NCBI GenBank assembly: GCA_902801205.1
Contig: CADCHE010000001.1
Coordinates: forward strand, 186,001-250,000
Source: an uncultured Bacteroidia bacterium
GTDB taxonomy: Bacteria > Bacteroidota > Bacteroidia > Bacteroidales > UBA932
Length of the DNA: 64,000 bases
Direction of reading: 5' to 3'
Positions 48,514-56,640 of the stretch are shown piece after piece (the stretch's first letter is position 1; every line of letters starts with the position of its first letter). The notes under the pieces are model-generated. The model searched no databases and had not been told where the DNA came from. It was given only the letters and a program-made list of their open reading frames with translations. Position numbers and translations under genes: made by a program.

Positions 48514-49857
48514 ATGGAAAAGAGCTACGTGGATCTGCTGACCCTCCAGGAACGGTTGAAAGAAGGCGTCGACCTGCTGTTCCCGTACCGGCTCTGGGTG
48601 AAGGCGGAGATCAGCGAACTGAAGCGGAACGCCTCCGGACATTGCTATCTGGATCTCTCCCAAAGCGGCCGCAGCGGCCTGGTCGCCAAGGCGCGTGCCG
48701 TCATCTGGGCGAGCCGCTATCCGGCCATCGACCAGTTGTTCCGGGCCGAGACCGGCTCGTCGCTCGGGAAGGGGATGGAGATCCTCTGCCGCGTGCAGGT
48801 TTCCTACCATGTCCTTTACGGGATGACGATGACCATCGACGAGGTGGATGCAGGCTTCACGCTGGGTGAGAAGGAGTTACAGAAGCAGCGGACGCTCGCG
48901 CGACTGGAAAGCGAGGGCCTGCTGAACCTGCAGAAACGCCTCCGGCTCCCGCTGCTGCCGTACCGTCTGGCGGTCATCTCGGCGGAGGGAGCTGCCGGCT
49001 ACAGGGATTTCTGCCGGCACCTGACCGAGAACGAATACGGGTTCGCCTTCGATGTGCGGCTCTTCCCGGCGGCGATGCAGGGGGAGGGAGCGCCCGCTTC
49101 GATGATACAGGCCATCGGGGAGGCGGTCGCTTCCGCGGATCCTTTCGACGCCGTGCTGATCCTGCGCGGCGGCGGGTCGGAGCTGGACCTCTCCTGCTTC
49201 GACGACTACGACCTGGCCTGTGCCATCGCCCGCTGTCCCATCCCCGTTTTCACGGCCATTGGTCACGACAAGGATTTCCATGTCGCCGACCGGGTGGCGA
49301 ACACCTACGTAAAGACTCCGACGGCCCTGGCGGACCTCTTCCTCGACTGCCTCATCGCCGAGGACCAGCGGCTGGGCGCCCTGGAATCCCGTCTGCTGCG
49401 CCTGTTTACGAGCCGTGTCGGGGCGATGTCCTCGGCCCTTGACCTGCAAGGTTCCCGCCTGCGCCTCGCCGTGGAAAGCCGGTTCCAGAACGCTTCCGGC
49501 GGGCTGGACCGCCTGCTTGTCCGCGTGCTGGCCTCGGCGGACGGCCGTCTCCGCGGTGCCGGGCACGCCCTGGACCGCAGCGAGGACCGCGTTTCGCTGG
49601 CGCGCCAGTCCGTCCTGCGTCGCGTGGACGCCGCTTTGTCGTCCCTGCTGCTGACCGAGACCCGCATCCGCACGACCGACCCGCGCAGCATCCTGCGGAA
49701 AGGCTATGTGCTGGCCTTGGACCGGGACGGCGTCAAGATGGCCTCCGCCGCCGGCAGCCGTTCCGGTGACCGGGTCCAGATGATGTTCGCGGACGGAACG
49801 CTTCAGTGCGGCGTCCTCGACGTGATCCGCCGCGACAACATTCCTGCTGAAGAATAA
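48514..49857 (+). CDS. xseA: Exodeoxyribonuclease VII large subunit
   Basis: This 447-residue protein has an N-terminal OB-fold (LWVKAEISELKRNASGHCYL) and the XseA nuclease domain, with LAVISAEGAAGYRDF, ILRGGGSELDLSCFDDYDL and FTAIGHDKDFHVADRVANTY, then a long coiled-coil C-terminus. With XseB it degrades single-stranded DNA. The usual GIGHE motif reads AIGHDKD here, a conservative change typical of the phylum. The start at ATG 48514 is favoured over the GTG at 48496, which lies 3 nt from the -7 element. xseB follows 14 nt later. Confidence 0.93.
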   Translation: MEKSYVDLLTLQERLKEGVDLLFPYRLWVKAEISELKRNASGHCYLDLSQSGRSGLVAKARAVIWASRYPAIDQLFRAETGSSLGKGMEILCRVQVSYHVLYGMTMTIDEVDAGFTLGEKELQKQRTLARLESEGLLNLQKRLRLPLLPYRLAVISAEGAAGYRDFCRHLTENEYGFAFDVRLFPAAMQGEGAPASMIQAIGEAVASADPFDAVLILRGGGSELDLSCFDDYDLACAIARCPIPVFTAIGHDKDFHVADRVANTYVKTPTALADLFLDCLIAEDQRLGALESRLLRLFTSRVGAMSSALDLQGSRLRLAVESRFQNASGGLDRLLVRVLASADGRLRGAGHALDRSEDRVSLARQSVLRRVDAALSSLLLTETRIRTTDPRSILRKGYVLALDRDGVKMASAAGSRSGDRVQMMFADGTLQCGVLDVIRRDNIPAEE

Positions 49858-49871
49858 GCAACGAAGATATC

Positions 49872-50051
49872 ATGGAAAAGTTCGACTACACGGCGGCCAC
49901 GGCCGAATTGGAAAAGATCGTGGCGAAAATCGAAGACCCGCAGACCAGCCTGGACGACATCGGCGCCCTGGTGAAACGGTCGAAGGAACTGATCGGGCAA
50001 TGCCGGGACTATCTCCGCGGCGTCCGTGAATCTATCGGGGAAGAGGCTTGA
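49872..50051 (+). CDS. xseB: Exodeoxyribonuclease VII small subunit
   Basis: This 59-residue helical protein follows xseA by 14 nt. Its sequence opens MEKFDYTAATAELEKIVAKI and continues with EDPQTSLDDIGALVKRS and ELIGQCRDYLRGVRE, the XseB coiled coil that binds the large subunit. The usual E-x-G-x-LE spacing is replaced by KIEDPQTSLDDI, common in Bacteroidota. It ends in TGA at 50051, overlapping the end of the convergent S41 gene by 20 nt. Confidence 0.9.
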   Translation: MEKFDYTAATAELEKIVAKIEDPQTSLDDIGALVKRSKELIGQCRDYLRGVRESIGEEA

Positions 50052-51507
50052 TGAGCCAGCCGCGGCCGGCGCCGTGTTCCAGCATCCGGAGGGCGGGCCG
50101 TTCCGCCTTCGGCTGCACCGCCGTCGGCGTCGCATAGGTCTTGCCGGCCGCCCGGAGCGCGGCCGCGAGCATCTGTTCGTTCTCGTCGCCGAGTGCGATG
50201 CCGTCGAACGCCCAGTCGTCCGCCTCGATGTCCGGGACGATCCCGTCCGGCAGGGCGGGGTTCTTCCCGTCCTTGTCGGCGAACATGCTTACCATCACAT
50301 ACATCCCCCAGTCCTTGATCAGGGAGAAGTCATACTTTTCATTGTAGATATCTTCGGGAGCGAGGATGTAACCCGCGCAGTATTTGCCGTACGTCTGACG
50401 GCCGACCAGGGTTACGGGCAGGTAGGGTGCGAGCCCCACGACCAGTCCTTCCGAAGCGGATGCCGACGACCCCGTCACGATCGCATAGAGGTGTTCGATC
50501 TGCGGCTTCGCGTCCGTGATGTCCACGGTGACATCCGTGTTTTCCATCTTGAATGAATGCCGGTTCGTGAACCGGGTGTCGGTTTCGTATCCCTGCTGCT
50601 TCCACGCCTCAGCCAGGTAGTCGTTGAAGATCTCCGTCTGGAAGACGTCTCCGGCATCGACGTTCGCCTGCGGGGCGATCAGCGACCCCAGTACGTTTTC
50701 CGTGATGGCGTAGCCGCCCCCGTTGTAGCGCAGGTCCAGGACCAGTTCCCAGATGCCAGCTTCTTTGAACCGCCGGAACACGTCCGGCAGGGTGGTGGCC
50801 GACCGAAGGTCGAAGGCGTTGTAGCACAGATAGCCCACTTTCTTACCGTCGATGTCGATGACGTTCTCCGCGATGATCGGATTCAGGTAAGTGTTCTCGG
50901 CCGTCAGCCGGACGGTTTTCTCCAGGTCGCCGATCCGGTTCACGCCGTCTTCATCCCGGGTGACGTGCGTGATCCCGAGGGTCACGGAGGTGGAATTGAA
51001 TGCATTGTTCAGGTTGGTCCGGGTGATGGGAGCACCGTCCAGGGTGATGATAACGTCACCGCGACGCAGCCCGGCCCTTCCCGCCGGCGCGTCGGGGTAG
51101 ACGGCGGCGACCAGCAGGAAGTACTGCCCCGAACCGGAGATCTCTCCGTACTGGAGTTCATAGCCGTAGGTCATGCCCAGTCCCTGGACATAGTTGCGGA
51201 AACCGTCGATGTCGTCGCTGAGCTCGGTCCAATGGTCCACTTCGCGCCCGTTCCGGTGGTAGCGGATTTCCTGCACGACGGCGGCCGGAGTGGTGCAGGT
51301 GTCCGGATTGAGCCGGTGCAGGTCCTTCTGGATCTGCGTGCTCCACAGGTAGTACGTCTGGAGGATATCCGATGCGAACTGCGTGGCCTGCTGCAGATTC
51401 TGCGGGACGCTCGGCTTCGCCGGCTGCGCATTGCGGTCGGGGTCGCACGCGACGAAGGCGGCGGCCACGAGCGCCAGCGTGCCAAGGAAGTAGGAGATGC
51501 GTTTCAT
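50032..51507 (-). CDS. S41-family C-terminal processing peptidase, lipoprotein
   Basis: This 491-residue protein starts with a lipoprotein signal (lipobox AFVAC), followed by an S41 N-terminal region, a PDZ domain (GRAGLRRGDVIITLDGAPIT) and an S41 core with VGYLCYNAFD, LVLDLRYNGGGYAI, the catalytic Ser in VTGSSASASEGLV and the Lys in GRQTYGKYCAGY. It is a periplasmic tail-type serine protease. The ATG at 51507 is chosen since it yields the lipoprotein signal; an upstream in-frame ATG at 51576 would lengthen the N-terminus without a signal. It marks the left edge of the AT-rich island. Confidence 0.9.
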   Translation of the reverse strand: MKRISYFLGTLALVAAAFVACDPDRNAQPAKPSVPQNLQQATQFASDILQTYYLWSTQIQKDLHRLNPDTCTTPAAVVQEIRYHRNGREVDHWTELSDDIDGFRNYVQGLGMTYGYELQYGEISGSGQYFLLVAAVYPDAPAGRAGLRRGDVIITLDGAPITRTNLNNAFNSTSVTLGITHVTRDEDGVNRIGDLEKTVRLTAENTYLNPIIAENVIDIDGKKVGYLCYNAFDLRSATTLPDVFRRFKEAGIWELVLDLRYNGGGYAITENVLGSLIAPQANVDAGDVFQTEIFNDYLAEAWKQQGYETDTRFTNRHSFKMENTDVTVDITDAKPQIEHLYAIVTGSSASASEGLVVGLAPYLPVTLVGRQTYGKYCAGYILAPEDIYNEKYDFSLIKDWGMYVMVSMFADKDGKNPALPDGIVPDIEADDWAFDGIALGDENEQMLAAALRAAGKTYATPTAVQPKAERPALRMLEHGAGRGWLIKPLPR

Positions 51508-51878
51508 GTTCAGCGTCGTTCTCTGACCTGGTTTTATGGAGGCGAAGTTAGTAAAAATGTGCCGTTTATGAAACACGGTTCTTTGGGTGGAACAGATATC
51601 CTGGAAGGATAAACTTCAAATATGTCGGGATAAGAAGTATTCTGTTGGTTGTGTGAGAGTTGATAATAAGCCGACATGTCCCCATGATCGTTCTGGAGGC
51701 GGCTCTGTCGAGCAACTTATGTTATGGTAGGATTTCTCCGTACAGCGGTGACTCATGTCTGATGTGAAACTTCCACAAAGTTAAGGTCAAATCGTTGCGC
51801 ATTCAAAAACCTTTCAATTATCAAACTTACACTACTTTCAAAGATTATTTATGAGTTTTTAGTGAACAATGTGGGGGC
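51508..51878. other. 371-bp AT-rich gene-free stretch
   Basis: This stretch lies between the S41 gene and the orphan immunity-like gene. Base composition changes from GC-rich to AT-rich across it. I see no convincing gene, RNA or terminator; the short open frames show no family resemblance. A TAACTTCG near-match to the -7 element about 35 nt before the S41 start may be its promoter. It may contain worn remnants of the adjacent toxin locus. Confidence 0.6.
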
Positions 51879-52628
51879 TTACCAAATAATTCTATTTAAG
51901 TAATATTCCGTATCATCCCCATATCCACGGTTATCCGTTAAGTCAAAAAATCCATCCGCCAGAAGATCTAAACGGATAACAAAAGTGTCATGGTCCAAGA
52001 AGTCCTTAATTATTAGTAGATTATTACGCACTTCAACCTTACGGAAATCTTTAACGAAACAATCTTCGTCAGGCAGAGTTCTTAATACTACACCTGTAGT
52101 GAGAAGAATGGTCTGACTGATATCATAGGCTTCCAATGTCAGCCTGAAATCGAAAGTGGTAAAATAACATTTCAAATAAATTGTCAAGCCATACTCTTTT
52201 ACTTTGATCTTTTTAAATAGCCACTCGTTTTTGTAACCGCCCATCCGAAAAGAATCATTTATACTCATCAGCATGTCAATATCCAATGTATTGGAGGCAA
52301 GCCTATACCCGCGCTCTAATAGGGAAAGATACCATTCGAATCGGTCTATCAGGCTAGTCATTTCCCTATATTGTGCTATTTCCTTACTTTGTACTTCAAT
52401 ATGCGAGTCAATAACATGGAAAGTTAATAATTCTTCTAAAAACGCTCTATTATCCAAGGAGACGCAGAGCATTGAAAAAGGATTCCGCAATTGAATATTA
52501 TGCTTTCGTACTTCTTTAGATAAATAGTTACAAACAAATCTTGAATTAAAAAGAAAACTATAATCAAGAGGATCATCATGATTAAAAAAACCGGGCTCTA
52601 GCCTGAAACTGATATATCTTAGATACAT
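51879..52628 (-). CDS. Probable immunity protein next to an Rhs toxin-tip remnant
   Basis: This 249-residue soluble protein has no signal peptide or membrane segment. It is AT-rich in codon choice, unlike most of the window. I recognise no family. Its ATG at 52628 lies 3 nt after the stop (52632-52634) of a reading frame that resembles the last part of Rhs/polymorphic toxins, the place where immunity genes sit. The sequence is rich in aromatic and acidic residues and ends DDTEYYLNRIIW. By position it may be the immunity partner of the lost toxin; this is inference, and it could also be an unrelated cargo gene. The reading frame is intact. Confidence 0.6.
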   Translation of the reverse strand: MYLRYISFRLEPGFFNHDDPLDYSFLFNSRFVCNYLSKEVRKHNIQLRNPFSMLCVSLDNRAFLEELLTFHVIDSHIEVQSKEIAQYREMTSLIDRFEWYLSLLERGYRLASNTLDIDMLMSINDSFRMGGYKNEWLFKKIKVKEYGLTIYLKCYFTTFDFRLTLEAYDISQTILLTTGVVLRTLPDEDCFVKDFRKVEVRNNLLIIKDFLDHDTFVIRLDLLADGFFDLTDNRGYGDDTEYYLNRIIW

Positions 52629-52631
52629 TGC

Positions 52632-52920
52632 TTATGGCTTTTGATGATAACGTGGATTACTTAACATTCCCTTTTGCTTTAATTCAAAAGATCTATTTTT
52701 TTCGTATTGAAGGATATTTGCTCTTGCACCTTCTCCTTCCGGGAGTTCCCTCTTCGCTCTCCCGATTCCACTTCCTGACTTGTGTCTCTGCTCTCACTGA
52801 TTTTCCATTTCGTATAGGCCTCCACTCACACCAGTCTTAACAACTTCTTCGGTTTTGTGTTGACAATGTCGTACGCATGTTGCGCTTTTGTCATGGCAGG
52901 CCTGGCGGCCTACTCCTTCT
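52632..52920 (-). pseudogene. Frameshifted remnant of an Rhs/polymorphic-toxin C-terminus
   Basis: Read on the minus strand in three changing frames, the segment gives AYDIVNTK, then EEVVKTGVSGG, then IRNGKSVRAETQVRKWNRE, then EGEGARANILQYEKNR and FELKQKGMLSNPRYHQKP followed by TAA at 52634-52632. This resembles the tip of Bacteroidota Rhs proteins as I recall them (a linker ending VVKTG.SGG, then a basic nuclease-like module with AE.QVRKWN and a closing ILQYEKNR helix). The first two breaks are consistent with single-base losses (AAAA for AAAAA; GGCC for GGCCC). The last joins pieces with about 12 residues missing. An in-frame TAG lies upstream of the AYDIV part. The Rhs repeats and core are not present. 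Confidence 0.65.
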
Positions 52921-52993
52921 TTCCAAAGAAGCCGATGATTGACGTGGACTGTGTCTCGCCGTATGAGAATGGACTTATTCAATTGTCTCTCTT

Positions 52994-53443
52994 TTAGTTA
53001 TAATTCGTCGAAATCACGTTATTTAAAAATTCATATATTCTAGGAAAGGCTTCTTTGAACGATTGAGTTTGCAGATTCGGATTATTCCCATATTCCAATC
53101 CAACCTCAATAGATCCTTTTATCCATTGTTTTTGTTCGTTATTAATGTTTGTGAGTGATTTAATAAATATGTTCTCCCCAATCCGTTCTATCAAATCAAC
53201 GATAACGGCACCATGGTCATAGCCGGCGCCGTCATAAACCTTCAACAAAGCTAATTGCCTTATTGAAAGATCATTGCCTTTAATCGCCTCATTCAATAAC
53301 TTATAATAATCTACATTCTGCTCTTTAGAAGCACGGAGTAATAATTCGGAGACTTCAATACCATTTAATTCCTTGCGTCCACCACAAGCAAGACACATGA
53401 ATAAGATAACATAGAAAAAAAATATCTTCATAATTTTTTTCAT
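52994..53443 (-). CDS. Lipoprotein of unknown function
   Basis: This 149-residue protein has a lipoprotein signal (FFFYVILFMCLACGG) and a helical soluble domain with YDHGAVIVDLIERIGENIF. The start overlaps the end of the upstream gene by 4 nt (ATGA-type), so the two are translated together. It is AT-rich and lies directly upstream of the Rhs toxin-tip remnant. I recognise no family. A periplasmic immunity or adaptor role is possible by context but unproven. Confidence 0.7.
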   Translation of the reverse strand: MKKIMKIFFFYVILFMCLACGGRKELNGIEVSELLLRASKEQNVDYYKLLNEAIKGNDLSIRQLALLKVYDGAGYDHGAVIVDLIERIGENIFIKSLTNINNEQKQWIKGSIEVGLEYGNNPNLQTQSFKEAFPRIYEFLNNVISTNYN

Positions 53444-54078
53444 TTACTGCTTTTCCTTTCCGGAATAACGCCAGCGATGAGGTTCGGGTATTCATCTCCG
53501 GCAATCGCTCTGAGAAAGGAATCAACATTTCTTTTTTTAACATTGATACAGACAGTAGCGTTTTCACCCTCAAGCACATAATACTTACGGTTCCTGATCT
53601 GCTCGAATTGTTTATGCCGGATTTTGAAATGTTCTTCAGTAACGAGTGATGGCTCCTCTCCATGATGTTTATGCCTTGGTTTTATGAGCATGACTCTATC
53701 AAAAAGTGGAACTTGCGGACTACGATTATTTATATGCTGAATTTTGTATACTTCTAGTTTATAAGTCGTTGTATCCCCTTTATTTGTCCATAATGGCTCA
53801 ATTTCAACAACTTGGCGATTCGAGTAGATAAAATACAGTGTGCTTCCATCAAGGAATGTTTTGGAAATTCTTTCAGGATGTGGTAATGTAAAACACAGTC
53901 TTTTTGTTTGTTCATCACTTACGGCGGAAGGGAATCCCTCCTTCATTTGGAGCGTAATGCTATCGGAAGTTTGATTCAATACATTAAAAGCGTAGGGAAT
54001 GCTTTCCGAGAACGGAAGAACACCTAAAGCCCTCCATCCAGATATAGTGAATAATAGCAACGCAGCAATACGCATCAT
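53440..54078 (-). CDS. Exported protein of unknown function
   Basis: This 212-residue protein opens with a hydrophobic stretch (MMRIAALLLFTISGWRALGV) that is probably a signal peptide or anchor. The rest is strand-rich (STLYFIYSNRQVVEIEPLW, then TTYKLEVYKIQHINNRSP) with a His/Lys/Arg-rich segment (LIKPRHKHHGEEP) and a basic C-terminus. It overlaps the next gene downstream by 4 nt, and its start overlaps the stop of the truncated frame upstream. I recognise no family. It lies in the AT-rich island. Confidence 0.65.
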   Translation of the reverse strand: MMRIAALLLFTISGWRALGVLPFSESIPYAFNVLNQTSDSITLQMKEGFPSAVSDEQTKRLCFTLPHPERISKTFLDGSTLYFIYSNRQVVEIEPLWTNKGDTTTYKLEVYKIQHINNRSPQVPLFDRVMLIKPRHKHHGEEPSLVTEEHFKIRHKQFEQIRNRKYYVLEGENATVCINVKKRNVDSFLRAIAGDEYPNLIAGVIPERKSSK

Positions 54079-54206
54079 AATCCTTGAGTTATCTTGTTGG
54101 AATAATCTCTGTAGTCGCTGTAATCAATACTGACAATAGTCTCTTTACTATCGTAGAAAGCTATTCTTTTTGTGAATTTAAGATGTTCTTTCCCCAATGA
54201 GGTCGC
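54075..54206 (-). pseudogene. 3' remnant of a gene upstream of the exported-protein gene
   Basis: On the minus strand a frame open from 54206 to a TGA at 54077-54075 overlaps the ATG at 54078 in ATGA fashion, as in a real operon. It reads EHLKFTKRIAFYDSKETIVS, then IDYSDYRDYSNKITQGL. No ATG is present; the first possible start is a TTG at 54197. The overlap and protein-like composition suggest the C-terminal end of a deleted gene. A promoter element directly upstream suggests that the 5' part was replaced. Confidence 0.45.
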
Positions 54207-54214
54207 TCAAAAAC

Positions 54215-54222
54215 CAAAGATA
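54215..54222 (-). promoter_or_regulatory. -7 element for the island genes
   Basis: TATCTTTG on the minus strand precedes the truncated frame and the exported-protein and lipoprotein genes (ATG at 54078). Confidence 0.55.
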
Positions 54223-54334
54223 AAAAAATGTTTGCAGTATTCCAACGGCGCCCTGTAACCCAGTGACTTACGGGGCGGCCGGGGACAGACGACGGTTTTT
54301 CTGGAAAAATGAAGCCAGTCGGCGAAATGTTTCG

Positions 54335-54342
54335 TATCTTTG
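54335..54342 (+). promoter_or_regulatory. -7 element of murI-pncB
   Basis: TATCTTTG lies 21 nt before the murI ATG at 54364. Confidence 0.6.
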
Positions 54343-54363
54343 GCAATTGTAATAATCAAGACG

Positions 54364-55143
54364 ATGATTGGAATCTTCGACTCGGGGGCCGGCGGACTCT
54401 CCGTCTACCGCGAGATCCGGAAACTGCTTCCGGACCAGGGATTCGTCTATTTCTCGGACAACGCCCACTGCCCGTACGGAGAGAAGGACGCGTCCTACAT
54501 CCAGGAGCGGGGCCGCCGGATCACGGAGACCCTGCTGGAGAAGGGCGCACAAGCCATCGTCGTTGCCTGCAACACGGCCACGGCGGCCGCCATCGCCACC
54601 CTGCGCGCGGCCTATCCCGTCCCGTTCATCGGCATGGAGCCGGCTGTGAAACCCGCGGCGCTCGGCACGCGCACCGGCGTGATCGGCGTCCTGGCTACGG
54701 CCGGCACCCTCAAGGGATCGAAATACCTGAACACGAAAGGCCGCTTCGAGGACGACGTCACCATTGTGGAACACGTCGGCCAGGGATTCGTCGAACTGGT
54801 CGAGAACGGCATCCTGGACGGGCCTGAAGCCGAAGCCGTCGTCCGGCGGAGCCTGCAGCCGCTGCTGGATGCCGGCGCCGACCGCATCGTCCTGGGCTGC
54901 ACCCACTATCCTTTCCTGGCCGGCGTCATCGGCCGGATCGCCGGACCCTCCGTGCAGGTCATCGATCCCGCGCCCGCCGTCGCCCGCCAGCTGGTCCGTG
55001 TGATGGAAGGGGCAGGCATCCTGGTCCGGGAGAAGAAGGCCCTCCGCGGGTCCTTCGAGCTGCTCAGCTCGGGCGACCCTGCATCCGCCAGGCGGATCCT
55101 GGCCCTCATCGACGCGGCCGACGGAAAGAAAGAAAAACAATAA
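54364..55143 (+). CDS. murI: Glutamate racemase
   Basis: This 259-residue enzyme makes D-glutamate for peptidoglycan. The active site is clear: IGIFDSGAGGLSVYREI with the catalytic Asp/Ser region, VVACNTATAAAIATL with the first catalytic Cys, and VLGCTHYPFL with the second Cys. Length is normal. The ATG at 54364 lies 21 nt after a -7 element; earlier in-frame TTG codons overlap that promoter. It is followed by pncB with a 5-nt gap. It forms the right flank of the AT-rich island. Confidence 0.95.
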   Translation: MIGIFDSGAGGLSVYREIRKLLPDQGFVYFSDNAHCPYGEKDASYIQERGRRITETLLEKGAQAIVVACNTATAAAIATLRAAYPVPFIGMEPAVKPAALGTRTGVIGVLATAGTLKGSKYLNTKGRFEDDVTIVEHVGQGFVELVENGILDGPEAEAVVRRSLQPLLDAGADRIVLGCTHYPFLAGVIGRIAGPSVQVIDPAPAVARQLVRVMEGAGILVREKKALRGSFELLSSGDPASARRILALIDAADGKKEKQ

Positions 55144-55148
55144 CAGAT

Positions 55149-56636
55149 ATGCTCAATTATTCGTATTGCTCGGACAAGTACCAGTACACGATGGGAAAGT
55201 CCTTCTTCGAGACAGGACGGAAAGACACCGTCGCCGTGTTCAACCTTTTTTACCGCAAGGCGCCCGAGAACAACAACTGGGCGGTCGTCAGCGGAACGGA
55301 CGAAGCCATCGAATGCGCCTTGAACCTCGGAAAGGCCGCGCCGGACTTCTTTGAGAAATTCCTGCCCGGAGAGGCCTACGCGGAGTTCCGCAACTACCTG
55401 AGCACGATGAAGTTCACCGGTGACATCTACGCCATGCGCGAAGGCGAGATCGCCTTCCCCAACCAGCCGGTCATCACCGTTGTCGCCCCGCTGATCGAGG
55501 CGCAGGTCCTCGAGACGCCGCTCCTCTGCATCATGAACCACCAGATGGCCGTCGCCACGAAGGCTTCCCGCGTCTGCCGGGCCACCGACCGGCCGGTCAG
55601 CGAATTCGGCTCGCGCCGCGCCCATGGGCCCTGGGCGGCCGTTTACGGAGCCAAGGCCGCGATCATCGCCGGCTGCGCCAGCTCCTCCAACATCCTGACG
55701 GGCGTGCTCAACGGCGTGCCTTCCACCGGCACGATGGCACACAGCTTCGTCACCTCCTACGGCAGTTCCGTAGAAGGGGAGCACAAGGCGTTCGTGGACT
55801 ACATCGAGACCCACCGCGGCGAGAACCTCATCCTCCTCATCGATACGTACGACACCCTGAAGTGCGGAGTCCTCAATGCCATCCGCTCCTTCCGCGAATG
55901 CGGTATCGACGACGGCTACGCGCCGGGCTACGGCATCCGCCTGGACAGCGGCGACCTCGCCTACCTGTCCGTGAAGGTGCGCAAGATCCTCGACGAACAC
56001 GGCATGAAGCATTGCAAGATCTTCGCGACCAACTCCCTGGACGAATACCTCATCAGCGACCTGGAACGGCAGGGTGCGCGCATCGACTCCTACGGCGTGG
56101 GTGACGCCATCGCCACGAGCAAGGCGGCCCCGTGCTTCGGCAACGTGTACAAGCTGGTCCAGATCGACGGCGAACCGGTGCTCAAGCGTTCTGAAGACAC
56201 CATCAAGCTCATCAATCCCGGCTTCCAGGTCACGTACCGCATCATGCGTCACGATCCCGACCAGGGCGACATCTACAAGGCGGACGTCACCTGCCTGCGC
56301 GGCGACACCCTGACCCGCAGCATCGAGGCGGGGGAGGCCTTTACGATCTTCGACGAGAACGACCGCTTCAAGCACAAGACCTTCGAGGCCGGCTCCTATG
56401 CGTGGCGCACCTTGCAGGAACCGGTGGTCCGCGGCGGCGTCCGTTGCTGCCCGGAGCACTCCCTGCAGGAGAAAAAGGCCTTCTACAACGATACCCTGAT
56501 GCATTTCAGCCCTTCGGAACGGCGTCTCATCAACCCACACTATTACAAGGTGGATATCTCAGAGGACCTGTACAAACTGAAGATCGGCATCCTCGACAGC
56601 CTCAACAAGGAAATCGCCGAGTTCCGGATCGACTGA
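55149..56636 (+). CDS. pncB: Nicotinate phosphoribosyltransferase
   Basis: This 495-residue enzyme joins nicotinate and PRPP to form NaMN, the entry of the Preiss-Handler NAD route. The long form of Bacteroidota/Gram-positive NAPRTases is seen, with YQYTMGKSFFETGR at the start, SEFGSRRAHGPWAAVYGAKA, STGTMAHSFVTSYGS, LIDTYDTLKCG, GIRLDSGDLAYLSVKVR and VGDAIATSKAAPCF. It is likely co-transcribed with murI. It ends 4 nt before the stop of convergent pbpC. Confidence 0.95.
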   Translation: MLNYSYCSDKYQYTMGKSFFETGRKDTVAVFNLFYRKAPENNNWAVVSGTDEAIECALNLGKAAPDFFEKFLPGEAYAEFRNYLSTMKFTGDIYAMREGEIAFPNQPVITVVAPLIEAQVLETPLLCIMNHQMAVATKASRVCRATDRPVSEFGSRRAHGPWAAVYGAKAAIIAGCASSSNILTGVLNGVPSTGTMAHSFVTSYGSSVEGEHKAFVDYIETHRGENLILLIDTYDTLKCGVLNAIRSFRECGIDDGYAPGYGIRLDSGDLAYLSVKVRKILDEHGMKHCKIFATNSLDEYLISDLERQGARIDSYGVGDAIATSKAAPCFGNVYKLVQIDGEPVLKRSEDTIKLINPGFQVTYRIMRHDPDQGDIYKADVTCLRGDTLTRSIEAGEAFTIFDENDRFKHKTFEAGSYAWRTLQEPVVRGGVRCCPEHSLQEKKAFYNDTLMHFSPSERRLINPHYYKVDISEDLYKLKIGILDSLNKEIAEFRID

Positions 56637-56640
56637 TCCC

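Larger units (their letters stand above)
51508..54250. mobile_element. AT-rich genomic island carrying a degraded polymorphic-toxin locus
   Basis: The window is GC-rich on both sides, but this segment has many A/T-ending codons and AT-rich spacers. It contains an intact orphan gene, an Rhs-like toxin tip with frameshifts, two exported proteins of unknown type and a 5'-truncated gene, all on the minus strand. No integrase, transposase or direct repeats are visible, so the transfer mechanism is not known. The right boundary is near 54240, where composition changes sharply before murI. Confidence 0.6.

Noticed and set aside
54161..54346. 61-codon minus-strand frame across the right edge of the island
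   Set aside because: It crosses the composition boundary and the promoters of both neighbours and shows no protein-like pattern.
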